From contig JANQOZ010000001.1 of assembly GCA_028285525.1 (NCBI GenBank), positions 1 to 64,000 on the forward strand: a stretch of DNA of 64,000 bases, given 5' to 3'. Position 1 is the first letter of the stretch. Every line of letters starts with the position of its first letter. This DNA comes from Lysobacterales bacterium (GTDB lineage: Bacteria; Pseudomonadota; Gammaproteobacteria; Xanthomonadales; SZUA-38). The notes below the pieces were generated by a model that searched no databases, had not been told where the DNA came from, and saw nothing but the letters and a program-made list of their open reading frames with translations. The translations under genes were made by a program, and so were the position numbers. Shown in pieces: positions 51,876 through 61,037 of the stretch.

Positions 51876-54692
51876 TCAGTCGTCGCCTTCGAAGCTGCTG
51901 TTGAAGATCGTGTCGACCGAGATGTCGTAGAGCGTGGTCGTGAAACTCACCTCGTTGGCGATGCCAACCATCGGCTTGCCTTCGGGACCGGTGAACACCA
52001 CGATGCCCTCGGGGGCGAGATCCCGGGCCAGCGTTGGGTCAATCAGCAGCGCATCTTCGTCAAACGCCTGGGTGAAGTCCCGGTTGTTGACGTACTGGAG
52101 GAACGTCACGTTGCGAGGGTCGGTCACGTCATACGCGGCCACGCCGCCGATGCGCTCAAGGCCGACATAGGCCACCACACGGCCATCAGGCAACGTAGCG
52201 ACGGCCAGCGCTTCCGGCTCTGGACCCTTGTTGTCGCTGCGGCTTTCCAGACTCGGACCTTCATCGTTGTTGGAGTTGAAGTGGTCCGGAAAGGCGGCGG
52301 CGGTTCGCTGCTCAAGATCGTCACCGCTGTCGTACACAAGGTTGCCAAACCGATCCCAGATGGTAAACGAGCGGGCACCATACACCTGCAGCCGCTCGAG
52401 CTCCGGGTCATCGTCCAGATTACCGTCGACCGTCGAGGCACCCAGCCGGCCGAGCTGCTCGTTCTGCTGCAGATCGGTCGCGTTGGGGAAGACGGTCGGG
52501 TCCAGCGTCAGATCGCCGATCCGCTCGTCCTCGCCGCGATCGTCCCCCTCGTTGGCGGTGACGAAGTAGGTATTGCCGTCAGCGTCGGCGTAGGTCGCGA
52601 TCGTGTCGGGCATGAACATGCCCCAGACCGGCCAGTTGGTGATGTTGATCGCGTTGTCGCGATCGGACGCATCCAGACCGGCGGGCTGTGTGAAATCGAT
52701 CAGGCCCAGGACAACCGGTGTCGGCTCCGGGTTGAGCGGCACGCTGCCGTCGACCGGGATCGGGGTGTCGAGCAGGCCAAAGTCGTTGTCGTTGAGCACC
52801 GCGAGACGACCGTCCGGCAGGAGCGCCAAACCTTCAGGCTTGTCGCCAGCCTGATAACCGATCGACGGCAGGTTGGTGATTTTGACTTTATCGACCGGCC
52901 TGATGCCGAGCCCCGCGAGATCATCCGGCGTGTGTTGCTCAAGCGTCAAGCCTGCGTTGAGCGCCGGTGCGCTGGGATCACGCAGGTTCGTGGCACCCAG
53001 CAGGCTGATCTTGGAAATCGGCTTCTTCGCTGTGGCGCTGACCGCCGAATCGCGTTCGATCACGTAGAACTCGCTGTTGCCCGCATAGACAGCATCACCG
53101 ATTTTGTCGACATTCCCCTCGCGGAACGCGGGCTTATTGAGCACGTAAACATATTCGGCGACCACCGACCCGTCAGCCGGGTCGATGCCGAGCATGCGAA
53201 TGATACGAGAGGCGTCACCGGCGGCGCGGTCGGGGTTGGACAGCGGCGTTTGGATAAACGCATAGAGAATGCCGGCATCCGTATCCAGGGCCATCGCCTC
53301 AAAGCCGCGGTTGCGGCGCCGGTTGGCGTATTCCGCCGGCAGCGTTTCGCTGCCATAGGTGCCAACGGGCTGACCAGCGGCGGCCGCGGTGCCTTCCGGG
53401 ATGTAGCGGTTCAGCAGCTGACCGGCCGGATCGAACTGGTAAATCGCCGGACGGTACTCATCCACCATCCAGTAGTTGCCGGCGCCGTCGATCACCACAC
53501 CTTCGAGGTCCGCACCGAACTCATCGAGCGGCAGCGCGTTGCCATTCAGATCCACCGGCTCTTCGTCTGCCCCATCGATGTTCGGCAACCCGGTGATGGG
53601 CGTCGTGCCGTCCGCACGGGTGAGCAGCAGCGTGTCGGTGATGCTGATCGTGTTGTCGGTCGCCAGCTCGAAGCGGACGACGCGTGCCTGGTAGTCCGGC
53701 AGCACAAACGGGCGCTCCACCGCGCCGTCGTTGTCCACATCCGTCGGCTCCCCGTTCGGACCGCGATCGGGCACGGTCACAAACTGCAGCGCGCCCGACG
53801 TGGCGTCCATGCCTTCGTACCAAAGACCTGAGAATCCACCAAGCAGAATCTCCTGGCCTGCGGGCGTTGTGCCCAGCACCGGGAGGGCGGGAAATTCGAT
53901 GCTCGCGGCGGCCGGCAGCCCCCGGGAATGGTCTTTCAGACCCAAGGGCAGCACGTCCAGGACCGTTGCGGTGGCGAGATCAACAACGCCGACGGCGTTA
54001 GCTTCTTGAAGCGTCACGTAGGCGACGTCGCCTGCCGGCGAAACGGCCACATACTCAGGCTCCAGGTCGCGGCCGGCGACCGTGCCGTCAAAGATGCGGA
54101 CACCGCGAGCACGCAGGGTTGCCTCCTGGCCGTCAAAGGCCGAGAAGTCCGCCAGCTGGGCTGTTGCCTTATCCAAACCCTCGGTCAGATCGATGACCGT
54201 CACCGAGCCGCGCGGGTCGGTGCCATTCGGTTCGCCCTCGTTGGCCGACAAAATGTAATTGCCGTCGGGGCTGAAAACCACGTTATCGGGCAGGACGCCG
54301 GCACCAAAAATTCGCAGCAGATTGCCGTCGGGATCAAACACCGCGATCACGCCTGGCGTCGTGGCGCTGGCGCTTTCGATGGCGGCGGCAATCAGGCCGT
54401 CGTTAGCGGCGACGCTGGTCACTCCCGCACCGTAGGGAGATACATCGATCTGCAGCAACAGCACCGGCGTATCGGGATCGCTGATGTCGATGACGTCCAC
54501 AGTGTTGTCATTGGAGTTGGTCACGAACACCCTGCCCGTGCTGGAGTCGTGACTTAAGATCTCAGCGCCATTGCCGGCGAAGCTGCCGCGCAGGTCGAGC
54601 TGGAAATCCGGTGTGCCTGCGGTTGCAGTGATGGTGGCGGTGGCTAGGGTAATAGCCGCCGTCAGAGTTCGAAAACGGGGTTTATGGGTCAT
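51876..54692 (-). CDS. Secreted choice-of-anchor-I protein with inserted phytase-esterase-like domain, tail IFNSSFE
   Basis: A 938-residue exported protein (signal peptide to about 26). The outer parts (about 30-250 and 690-930) match choice-of-anchor-I propellers often annotated as alkaline-phosphatase-like: GAEILSHDSSTGRVFVTNS, SANEGEPNGTDPRGSVTVID, EPEYVAVSPAGDVAYVTLQE, then FVTANEGDDRGEDE, YGARSFTIWDRFGNLVYDSG, GPEPEALAVATLPDG, YVGLERIGGVAAYDV. Between them (about 270-680) lies an esterase-like-activity-of-phytase domain (GFSGLWYEGMDATSGALQFV, DRGPNGE, DLEGVVIDGAGNYWMVDEY, NRGFEAMALDTD). It ends VDTIFNSSFEGDD, a variant of the shared tail. Role in organic phosphate use is possible (inference). 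Confidence 0.82.
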   Translation of the reverse strand: MTHKPRFRTLTAAITLATATITATAGTPDFQLDLRGSFAGNGAEILSHDSSTGRVFVTNSNDNTVDVIDISDPDTPVLLLQIDVSPYGAGVTSVAANDGLIAAAIESASATTPGVIAVFDPDGNLLRIFGAGVLPDNVVFSPDGNYILSANEGEPNGTDPRGSVTVIDLTEGLDKATAQLADFSAFDGQEATLRARGVRIFDGTVAGRDLEPEYVAVSPAGDVAYVTLQEANAVGVVDLATATVLDVLPLGLKDHSRGLPAAASIEFPALPVLGTTPAGQEILLGGFSGLWYEGMDATSGALQFVTVPDRGPNGEPTDVDNDGAVERPFVLPDYQARVVRFELATDNTISITDTLLLTRADGTTPITGLPNIDGADEEPVDLNGNALPLDEFGADLEGVVIDGAGNYWMVDEYRPAIYQFDPAGQLLNRYIPEGTAAAAGQPVGTYGSETLPAEYANRRRNRGFEAMALDTDAGILYAFIQTPLSNPDRAAGDASRIIRMLGIDPADGSVVAEYVYVLNKPAFREGNVDKIGDAVYAGNSEFYVIERDSAVSATAKKPISKISLLGATNLRDPSAPALNAGLTLEQHTPDDLAGLGIRPVDKVKITNLPSIGYQAGDKPEGLALLPDGRLAVLNDNDFGLLDTPIPVDGSVPLNPEPTPVVLGLIDFTQPAGLDASDRDNAINITNWPVWGMFMPDTIATYADADGNTYFVTANEGDDRGEDERIGDLTLDPTVFPNATDLQQNEQLGRLGASTVDGNLDDDPELERLQVYGARSFTIWDRFGNLVYDSGDDLEQRTAAAFPDHFNSNNDEGPSLESRSDNKGPEPEALAVATLPDGRVVAYVGLERIGGVAAYDVTDPRNVTFLQYVNNRDFTQAFDEDALLIDPTLARDLAPEGIVVFTGPEGKPMVGIANEVSFTTTLYDISVDTIFNSSFEGDD

Positions 54693-54754
54693 GTGCGCGC
54701 CTTTGATGACGTTTTAGTTAGCGGGGGAGCCGCAAGTAGACGGGACACGCTTTG

Positions 54755-54773
54755 CAAAACCGTTGCGGTTTTG
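54755..54773. promoter_or_regulatory. Inverted repeat upstream of the phytase-like gene
   Basis: CAAAACCG-TTG-CGGTTTTG: perfect 8-bp arms, 62 bp before the gene start. On the minus strand it is joined to CTGTCACAAAA, which resembles one half of a Pho box (CTGTCATAAA); the second half is not convincing. Candidate operator in the 269-bp divergent spacer 54693-54961. Confidence 0.45.
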
Positions 54774-54961
54774 TGACAGAGATATTGCAGGCTCGACATA
54801 CCCCCGGCGGGATGGTTCGTTTATGTTGTCAGCCTAGCGATTGGGGTCCTGTAACAAGTCGCTTGGGCGCCCGTATTTAGCGTGAGCAGAGCGATCAAAG
54901 CGTTCAGCAGTTCTGGACTAAGCCCGAAACCACGGCCATACATTTGGATTGAGCGAAACCT

Positions 54962-55795
54962 ATGCGCGCCGAAACGACCCACCAGCCACGCCCCAGGTTC
55001 CAACCCTGGCAACGCAACCTGATTGTGATTCTGGTCTTCCTCATAGCCGACCAGCTGGCGTTTCCGCTCTACGAATCTCTGGGGATCGAGATGAATTGGG
55101 ATTCGCTGACCGAGCGGTTTTTATTGAATCACAGCTGGCAGTTCCTTCCGCCGCTGGCGATCGCTTCGTTGTTTTTCGGTTTTCGCCGGGCGCCCTGGGC
55201 ACTCGGACTGCAGGACAGCCTGTGGACCGGTCTGGCCGTTGGGGTGTTTTGTACCCTCCCTATGCTGATTGGCTACGCAGTCTTCGGGACCTTCAGCCCA
55301 GGCGAGCGGCCGCTATGGAGCCAAACGGCGTACTCGCTGTTCCCCGGCGTGTTCGAAGAGATCTTTTTTCGGGGCTTTTTGTTCGGGCTGCTGTTCCGCT
55401 TCGGCGGCTGGGGCTTTCTGCCGGCGAGCCTTCTTGGCGCGGTGTTCTTCGGCGCAGGCCATATGTGGCAGGGTGCGGATCTCGCCGAGACCGCGGGCGT
55501 TGTCGCCATCACCGCCACCGGCGCGGTGTGGTTTGCCTATCTGTACGCGGAGTGGGACGACAACCTGTGGGTGCCGATCACCTTCCATGTGCTGATGAAC
55601 GCCTGGTGGGGGCTGTTTGCGATCAGCGATACGGCCCTCGGGGGCGCCGTGGGCAACATCTTCCGGTTCGCGACGATTGCGCTGTCCATTGCCGTCACTG
55701 TTTGGATGGTGCGGCGGCGAGGCTCAGGCTCCCGGGTCCGCGGGCGCTGGCTTTCGCAGCGCTCCACCCCGGAGCCCCTCAGTTCGCCGGCTTGA
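54962..55795 (+). CDS. CPBP-family intramembrane metalloprotease
   Basis: A 277-residue protein with about seven to eight hydrophobic helices. CPBP (Abi) motifs are intact: FEEIFFRGFLFG with Glu132-Glu133 and Arg137, FFGAGH with His167, and HVLMN with His209/Asn213. These form the metal site of Rce1-like proteases. Target unknown. A second frame on the same strand (54949-55863) is a shadow. Followed at a 54-bp gap by a HExxH protein gene. Confidence 0.85.
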   Translation: MRAETTHQPRPRFQPWQRNLIVILVFLIADQLAFPLYESLGIEMNWDSLTERFLLNHSWQFLPPLAIASLFFGFRRAPWALGLQDSLWTGLAVGVFCTLPMLIGYAVFGTFSPGERPLWSQTAYSLFPGVFEEIFFRGFLFGLLFRFGGWGFLPASLLGAVFFGAGHMWQGADLAETAGVVAITATGAVWFAYLYAEWDDNLWVPITFHVLMNAWWGLFAISDTALGGAVGNIFRFATIALSIAVTVWMVRRRGSGSRVRGRWLSQRSTPEPLSSPA

Positions 55796-55849
55796 GATCA
55801 GCACCCAGCCAGAGGCTAAGATGTCACGGCACTACACGAAGCGAGCCCC

Positions 55850-56602
55850 ATGAATCGAGATAAATCCAGCAAGGTGTTGGTTCTCGGCCTGACGCTATTT
55901 GCGCTGCAGGCCCTGGCGCAGCAGTCCGACCATCAGGGCTTCGCCATTGAGGCCAACGGAAAGCGGCTCGTCGTTCGCCCCCAAACACCTGCCGAGGCTT
56001 ACGGATATCTGCAGCAAACCTTGAGTCAGATGAGCTTTTTCGACGCGAATGGATATGACGTGGCTCTGCCCGCTCATCAGGGCTTCGACGCGGACGGAGA
56101 GATCGGGAGCCTCAACTCGTTTGCCAGTGAGGTTTATCGCGAGGCGGATTTTGCTTCTGCCATGGCGAAACTGCGTGAACGCAAGCCCATGCTTCAGCAG
56201 GCCCTGGAGTGGTTCTCGACACTCGACGACTCGTTACCGTTTTACGTGCCAACGGAGTACACGGTTGTCCTGACGCTCTATGGCCCCGGTGGCTCCTACA
56301 ACCCGGAATCGGCGACCATCACCATGCTCACAACGCCGGATGGGCGCTTCAAAGGCGGCGGAGGTGCTCACACGATTGTTCACGAGATGATGCACATCGC
56401 GACGGAAGAAACGCTGGTGCAGCGTTTTGAGCTATCACACTGGGAAAAGGAGCGGCTGGTGGACGTGCTGTGCCAGCGGGAGCTGGGCCACGTGCTGAAG
56501 GATTATCAGCTCCAGCCGCTGGGCGACGCGCAGCTTGGCGAGGTGATTACGGACGTGCCGCTGGCCGGGCTGGCCGCGGCCCTCGCCAAGTATCGCAAGT
56601 GA
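55850..56602 (+). CDS. Exported HExxH protein, putative metallopeptidase
   Basis: A 250-residue exported protein (signal peptide to about Ala23). The central HEMMH (His178, Glu179, His182) in AHTIVHEMMHIATEE is a zinc-peptidase motif, with Glu201 or Asp205 a few residues later (WEKERLVDVLC) as possible third ligand, as in gluzincins. The upstream part is alpha-helical, and YVPTEYTVVLTLYGPGGSYNPESATITML is a beta stretch like those that position substrate in metallopeptidases. No family recognised. Peptidase activity is inferred. Confidence 0.6.
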   Translation: MNRDKSSKVLVLGLTLFALQALAQQSDHQGFAIEANGKRLVVRPQTPAEAYGYLQQTLSQMSFFDANGYDVALPAHQGFDADGEIGSLNSFASEVYREADFASAMAKLRERKPMLQQALEWFSTLDDSLPFYVPTEYTVVLTLYGPGGSYNPESATITMLTTPDGRFKGGGGAHTIVHEMMHIATEETLVQRFELSHWEKERLVDVLCQRELGHVLKDYQLQPLGDAQLGEVITDVPLAGLAAALAKYRK

Positions 56603-56615
56603 CCCGCGCGCCGGC

Positions 56616-57062
56616 TCAACGGTAGGCGAAGTTACCGTTGATGTAGGTGGTCAGGTTCTGAATCTCGTCTTCCTTAGCACGCATCTTGTTCGTCACCAGT
56701 TCACCGATGCCGAGTACGCCAACGACCTTGCGGCCGCGGACCACCGGCAGGTGGCGGATGTTCTGTTGCCCCATGACGCTGAGACACTCATCCAGAGTGT
56801 GCTGTTCACCGACGGTAACCACATCGGCTGTCATAATTTCTGAAACCGGCGTGTCAACGGATGCCTTGCGCTCCAGAATGATCTTCCGTGCGTAGTCGCG
56901 CTCCGAGATAACGCCTGCGAGGTTGTCGCGATCGTCGACAACCACCAACGCACCGCAGTCCTTTTCAGCCATCAATTCGAGGGCTTCAAATACGGGAGCG
57001 TCTTGGCGAACGCTGAAGACGTTGCGCCCTTTTTCGTCGAGAAACTGGCTGACTGTCGACAT
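56616..57062 (-). CDS. CBS-domain protein
   Basis: A 148-residue protein of two CBS domains (about 8-65 and 75-135): ALELMAEKDCGALVVVDD, LAGVISERDYARKIILE, VSEIMTADVVTVGEQHTL, LSVMGQQNIRHLPVVRGRKVVGVLGIGEL. Such stand-alone pairs bind adenosyl nucleotides and modulate partners. Partner unknown; neighbours do not point to one. Confidence 0.85.
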   Translation of the reverse strand: MSTVSQFLDEKGRNVFSVRQDAPVFEALELMAEKDCGALVVVDDRDNLAGVISERDYARKIILERKASVDTPVSEIMTADVVTVGEQHTLDECLSVMGQQNIRHLPVVRGRKVVGVLGIGELVTNKMRAKEDEIQNLTTYINGNFAYR

Positions 57063-57241
57063 GGCTTATCTCAAAATCTGATTTATGGCATCTCAAGGTG
57101 CACTAAGACGGGTGAAGAACGTGTGGAAACCCGGCGGCACCTTCCCTAACGCCAAGACTACGCTATTTCGCGCAACTTCGACTGCCGAGCCTGTCCAGGA
57201 GGCTTTGCGGCGCTTCAGCCCAGCATTTTCAGGCTCATGGG

Positions 57242-57676
57242 CTAGGGCTGGCGCTCCAGCGAATTCGCAGCCGGTTTGTGCGTGACGCCAAGCTGGGTGA
57301 TCAGCAGCGCGGCGCCGATCAGGGCAAAACCCTTGATAAACGACGCCTGTTGGATCACCCGCCACGCCTCATCGGTCGCATTCAGCATTTCATAGCCGTG
57401 GACAAGCACCGTGACCGGGAGAAGAAAAATCACCAGCAGCCAGCCGCCCAACCGAGGCCGCCAGTTGAACAGAACCATTATCGCCCCGGCCAGCTCAACG
57501 ACACCCGAGATCAAAACCCAAAACTCGCGATACGGGACACCGTCGTGCATCAGCGCCACATAGCCTGGGATATTGGTGAAATGGGTGACACCGGACAGCA
57601 GAAACAGCAGGGTGAACAGCAGCCGGCCAGCCACCGTGATCAATGGATGATTGGGGAGTTGGCTCTCAGAAAACAT
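57242..57676 (-). CDS. DoxX-family membrane protein
   Basis: A 144-residue protein with four hydrophobic helices and the DoxX layout: GRLLFTLLFLLSGVTHFTN, then ELAGAIMVLFNWRPRLGGWLLVIFLLPVTVLVHG. Members are small membrane proteins, sometimes linked to redox or stress. A strong ribosome site (GGAGG) precedes the ATG. It is divergent from the TetR regulator and probably under its control. Confidence 0.8.
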   Translation of the reverse strand: MFSESQLPNHPLITVAGRLLFTLLFLLSGVTHFTNIPGYVALMHDGVPYREFWVLISGVVELAGAIMVLFNWRPRLGGWLLVIFLLPVTVLVHGYEMLNATDEAWRVIQQASFIKGFALIGAALLITQLGVTHKPAANSLERQP

Positions 57677-57748
57677 CAGCTCGGGCCCTCCGGCAGCGAT
57701 AATTATGGACCACTCGGTATTTAACTTACCGCATGCCGACGAAATATT

Positions 57749-57762
57749 GAACCGTTTGGTAC
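57749..57762. promoter_or_regulatory. Candidate TetR operator
   Basis: GAACCGTTTGGTAC is an imperfect palindrome in the doxX-tetR spacer, 33 bp before the TetR start and just past a possible plus-strand promoter (TTAACT at 57721-57726, 16-bp spacer, AATATT at 57743-57748). Confidence 0.35.
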
Positions 57763-57794
57763 GATATTGGTCTCACATCGCCTGGAACGCACCC

Positions 57795-58427
57795 ATGCCG
57801 GCAAGCACCAAGAAGGCCAGTCGCGGACGACCCAAGACCTTCGATCGCGATCGCGTCGTCGCAGCCGCAATGGAACTGTGGTGGGAACGCGGACCGGGCC
57901 AGCTTTCGATCAATGAGCTGTGCACAACGCTCGGCATCGCTAAACCGGGCCTGTATCGCGAGTTTGGTGGGGAAGATGGCCTCATGGCGGCCGTGCTTTC
58001 ACGCTACCGGACGACACGCATCGATCCGCTCCTGGATCAACTCACCCGGGAGCGACCGCTGGCGGAAGCCGTTCACGCACTCACGACCTGGCTGACCGCG
58101 CCCTCCGATTTTCCCGCCGGCTGTTTACTCGCAAAGACCCGGATGTCGCTCCAGCCAATGGGCGCCGAGGCAAAATTGCAGGTCGACGCGTTGCGTGACG
58201 GGCAAGTCGCCGGGTTAACTCAATGGATGGAGCGAGCAGCGGAACGCGGGGAACTTGCTGCAGGTGTAGACCCTCAGTTAGCGGGCAGGTATCTCGATAC
58301 CCTGCTCACCGCACTGCTGACGCTGGTCGCGAACGCAGAACCCGCGAAGCTGGTGGCCGCGCAGACGCGGCTGGCCTTTGCCGGAATCATGAAAACACCT
58401 GAAAGGAGCAACAAATGCGGGCAATGA
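57795..58427 (+). CDS. TetR-family transcriptional regulator
   Basis: A 210-residue regulator with an N-terminal TetR HTH (about 15-60: FDRDRVVAAAMELWWERGPG, SINELCTTLGIAKPGLYREFGGE) and a helical ligand domain with AGCLLAKTRMSL, typical of members sensing small electrophiles. ATG 57795 gives MPASTKKASRGRPKTFD. It overlaps the downstream dehydrogenase gene by 13 bp and is divergent from doxX, so it likely controls both. Confidence 0.85.
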   Translation: MPASTKKASRGRPKTFDRDRVVAAAMELWWERGPGQLSINELCTTLGIAKPGLYREFGGEDGLMAAVLSRYRTTRIDPLLDQLTRERPLAEAVHALTTWLTAPSDFPAGCLLAKTRMSLQPMGAEAKLQVDALRDGQVAGLTQWMERAAERGELAAGVDPQLAGRYLDTLLTALLTLVANAEPAKLVAAQTRLAFAGIMKTPERSNKCGQ

Positions 58428-59404
58428 GGCAAAACGAATTTGGCCTGGCGGCCGACGTGGTGGAGTTGGTCGAGAGTCCGGATCCTAAGCCCGCTGAGGG
58501 TGAAGTGCTGATTCGTATCGAGGCTGCGGCGATGCATCTCGCCGACGTGAAGTTTGTCAGCGGCGCCTATGGGTTTCGGTTTTTTGGCGTTCCGCGATGG
58601 ATGGGCGAGGAAGGAGTGGCGCGCATCGAGAGCATCGGCGGCGGCGTTGAGAACTGGCAGGTCGGCGACCGGGTGTTTGTCCCGCGCGGTATCGGCGCCT
58701 TTCGCGACTGTGCCTGCGTCGCGGCAACCGACCTCATGCGAGCGCCCGAAGGTGACGCGGACCAGCTGGCCCTCACGATGGTCAACGGCCTGACCGCGTT
58801 TCTGCTGCTGGAAGACTACACGCGCGCCCAGCCGGGAGAGTGGATTATTCAAAACGGCGCCAACTCGAGCTGCGGGCGCTATCTGGTCGCCCTGGCCCGC
58901 ATGAAAGGGGTCAAGACGGTCTCGATTGTACGGCGTCCCGAACTCATCGAGGAGCTGCGCCCGCTGGGTGCAGACGTAATTCTGGTGGACAGCGGTGACC
59001 CCGACGACATGGCTCAGCAGGTGAGCGAGGCAACCGGCGGCGCGCCGGTGGTTGCCGGCATTGACTGCGTCGCCGGGCCGGCGACCGTTACGGTCGCCCG
59101 CTGCGTTGCGCAGAGCGGCCGGGTGATCAATTACGGATTTATGACCGGAGAGCCATGCCAAATGGCGTTTCACGACCTTTTCCTTCGCGAGGTGACGCTC
59201 GAAGGCATGAACATGAAACACGGCTATTCGCCGGAAGAGCTATCCGGCATCTATCAGCGCCTTGCCGACCTGATTGCCAGCGGTGATCTGCGGGCGGCCA
59301 TTGCCGGCACCTATTCGCTCGATCGTTTTCTCGACGCCTATGCTCACCAGCAGCAAACCGGCGTGGATCGACAGGGCAAGATCATTATTCGACCCAACGA
59401 CTAA
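58415..59404 (+). CDS. MDR-superfamily reductase, enoyl-thioester reductase-like
   Basis: A 329-residue medium-chain dehydrogenase/reductase without zinc-ligand Cys clusters. N-terminal GroES-like part (VLIRIEAAAMHLADVKFVSG) and Rossmann part with QNGANSSCGRYLVALARMKG and VSIVRRPELIEELRPLGAD, which match the MECR/2-enoyl-thioester reductase group and related quinone reductases. GGAG 7 nt before the ATG. Co-translated with the TetR gene, so it is probably induced by the compound TetR senses. Substrate unknown. Confidence 0.8.
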   Translation: MRAMRQNEFGLAADVVELVESPDPKPAEGEVLIRIEAAAMHLADVKFVSGAYGFRFFGVPRWMGEEGVARIESIGGGVENWQVGDRVFVPRGIGAFRDCACVAATDLMRAPEGDADQLALTMVNGLTAFLLLEDYTRAQPGEWIIQNGANSSCGRYLVALARMKGVKTVSIVRRPELIEELRPLGADVILVDSGDPDDMAQQVSEATGGAPVVAGIDCVAGPATVTVARCVAQSGRVINYGFMTGEPCQMAFHDLFLREVTLEGMNMKHGYSPEELSGIYQRLADLIASGDLRAAIAGTYSLDRFLDAYAHQQQTGVDRQGKIIIRPND

Positions 59405-59419
59405 GGACCGCCCGTCCTT

Positions 59420-60850
59420 TCAGGGACAAAGCACCTGGTGGCATTCGAAAGAATCCAGAAAAATCGTATTGAACAGCGACGCCAGAAAGCCGGCATCGAG
59501 CTTCCACAGCTCGCGGCCGTCAACGCCGTTATTGCCTTCCCACAGCAGCGTATCGTTGACGACCCAGGCTAGAGGGCGCGGCGCCCCGTCCGAGGGACCA
59601 GGATAAACGTCACCGATCAGCGCCACGCCGCCGATGCTGCCGTTGGCCGCCCACCATTCGAAGCCATGCTCGGGCGTCTCTGCGCGAAAGATGAGGTGGT
59701 TGTCGAAAACGACCGCGGGCCGAGGCGCAATACCCGCCGGGTCGCTGCTGATGGTCGCCACCAGCTCTGCATCGCTGCCGGAGACGCGCCAGAGCTGGGG
59801 ACCGTCAGGCGATCTGCCGCCGAAATAGACGTGGCCGTTAAACTCCACGAACCGTTCGGGGTTGGAGTCAAACTCGCCGGGGGCAACGTCTGCGACCCTA
59901 AACGTACCGTCGAAGGTGCCGTCGCTACGCCACGGTTCCACACCGCTAGAGGGCGTTTCGCCGGCGAAGTACACCACGCCGTCAATCGGATCACCGGTAA
60001 ATGCGTTGGAGGTGGTGTATCCGTTTTCAAAACCCGGGTTGATGTCCCGCACCAGCTGGGCGATGTCGCTGCCGTCAAGCAGGCGCCAGGGCTCTCGGCC
60101 AGCGGGCCCTCCTTCGGCACTGGCCATGAAGAGCCACCCCCCATCAACCGGCCAAAATCCGTTGCTGAAACTTAGCCTGACGTTATTTGAACCAAGGATC
60201 TCCGTAGCGATCTCACCGACCAGGCGGTGGGGTCGGGACCGAAGCGTTGGCGGCGTAACAGGCTTGGCGACCAGCAGTGCCGAGTTGGTACCGATGGGCG
60301 TCAGGGCATGAGGGTCGGAGCCACTCTGCGACCCGTTGATATCGACGTAGAGCACCGGGCCAGTGTTGGTGTTGAGCCACCAGATTTCCCGATCGCCGCT
60401 ATTGTCACGGGCGTTGACCAGCACCCGGCCGCCGACGATCCCCAGCCAGCGCGGACTGGAGCTGGGCGGTCCGGCGAGAATATCAAAAACCGTCGGCACG
60501 CCCGGAAAGGCCAGCGTTGACCAAAACTCGCTTCCCGCCGCGTCGTCTCTGGCGTTGAACAAGGCCGCGTTGTTCAGGCTGCCCCGAAAGAGGGGATTTG
60601 AGCTGTCAGGACCCGTGCGCAGATCGGTCAGCAGCGTCGTACCCGCCGTCGAGCCGTCGCTGATCCAGGGTTCCGCGCCGTCGACACCGTTGTTGGCCCC
60701 AAAGAAAAACTGACCGCCGACGACCAGGCCGTCGATCTGGAACTGACCGTCAGGGCCCGGAAGAATGTCTCGGACCATTACGGGCTGGGCCGCGGCCAGT
60801 CCCGAAACAAGAATGCCGGCGACTAGTGCGGCGATTCGGTCGATCTGCAT
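59420..60850 (-). CDS. Secreted ELWxxDGT-repeat protein, copy 1, tail IFLDSFEC
   Basis: A 476-residue exported protein (signal peptide MQIDRIAALVAGILVSGLAAA). It carries repeats of the ELWxxDGTxxGT type (EPWISDGSTAGTTLLTDL, EPWRSDGTFDGTFRVADV, ELWKLD) on a probable beta-propeller. It ends FNTIFLDSFECHQVLCP: the shared tail followed by a short Cys-containing extension that the next gene keeps (DSFEC....LCP). GGAG 8-9 nt before ATG 60850 rules out the longer frame to 60925. It is the downstream half of a tandem duplication with 61038-62468. Ligand unknown. Confidence 0.78.
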   Translation of the reverse strand: MQIDRIAALVAGILVSGLAAAQPVMVRDILPGPDGQFQIDGLVVGGQFFFGANNGVDGAEPWISDGSTAGTTLLTDLRTGPDSSNPLFRGSLNNAALFNARDDAAGSEFWSTLAFPGVPTVFDILAGPPSSSPRWLGIVGGRVLVNARDNSGDREIWWLNTNTGPVLYVDINGSQSGSDPHALTPIGTNSALLVAKPVTPPTLRSRPHRLVGEIATEILGSNNVRLSFSNGFWPVDGGWLFMASAEGGPAGREPWRLLDGSDIAQLVRDINPGFENGYTTSNAFTGDPIDGVVYFAGETPSSGVEPWRSDGTFDGTFRVADVAPGEFDSNPERFVEFNGHVYFGGRSPDGPQLWRVSGSDAELVATISSDPAGIAPRPAVVFDNHLIFRAETPEHGFEWWAANGSIGGVALIGDVYPGPSDGAPRPLAWVVNDTLLWEGNNGVDGRELWKLDAGFLASLFNTIFLDSFECHQVLCP

Positions 60851-61037
60851 ATTGAAGACTCCTGCTGTTCCCAAGGCGCCGGGGGCCCAAAAACAGGGCC
60901 TGCCCATATTCCAACGCGCGCCCACAGCGGCTGCGCACAGGTTCTTCTCAGGAGATTGCGGTCTGGCCGGCTGGCCGACCGCATCGCGGAGTCACGGTGG
61001 ACTGCTCTCGTCTGGCGGCAGAGAGGCTGAAAACGGG

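Noticed and set aside
52281..53831. 516-residue plus-strand frame inside the phytase-like gene
   Set aside because: Shadow of a real gene, no recognisable domain.
54949..55863. 304-residue frame overlapping the CPBP protease
   Set aside because: Arg/Pro/Gly-rich; the CPBP frame has all catalytic motifs and membrane helices.
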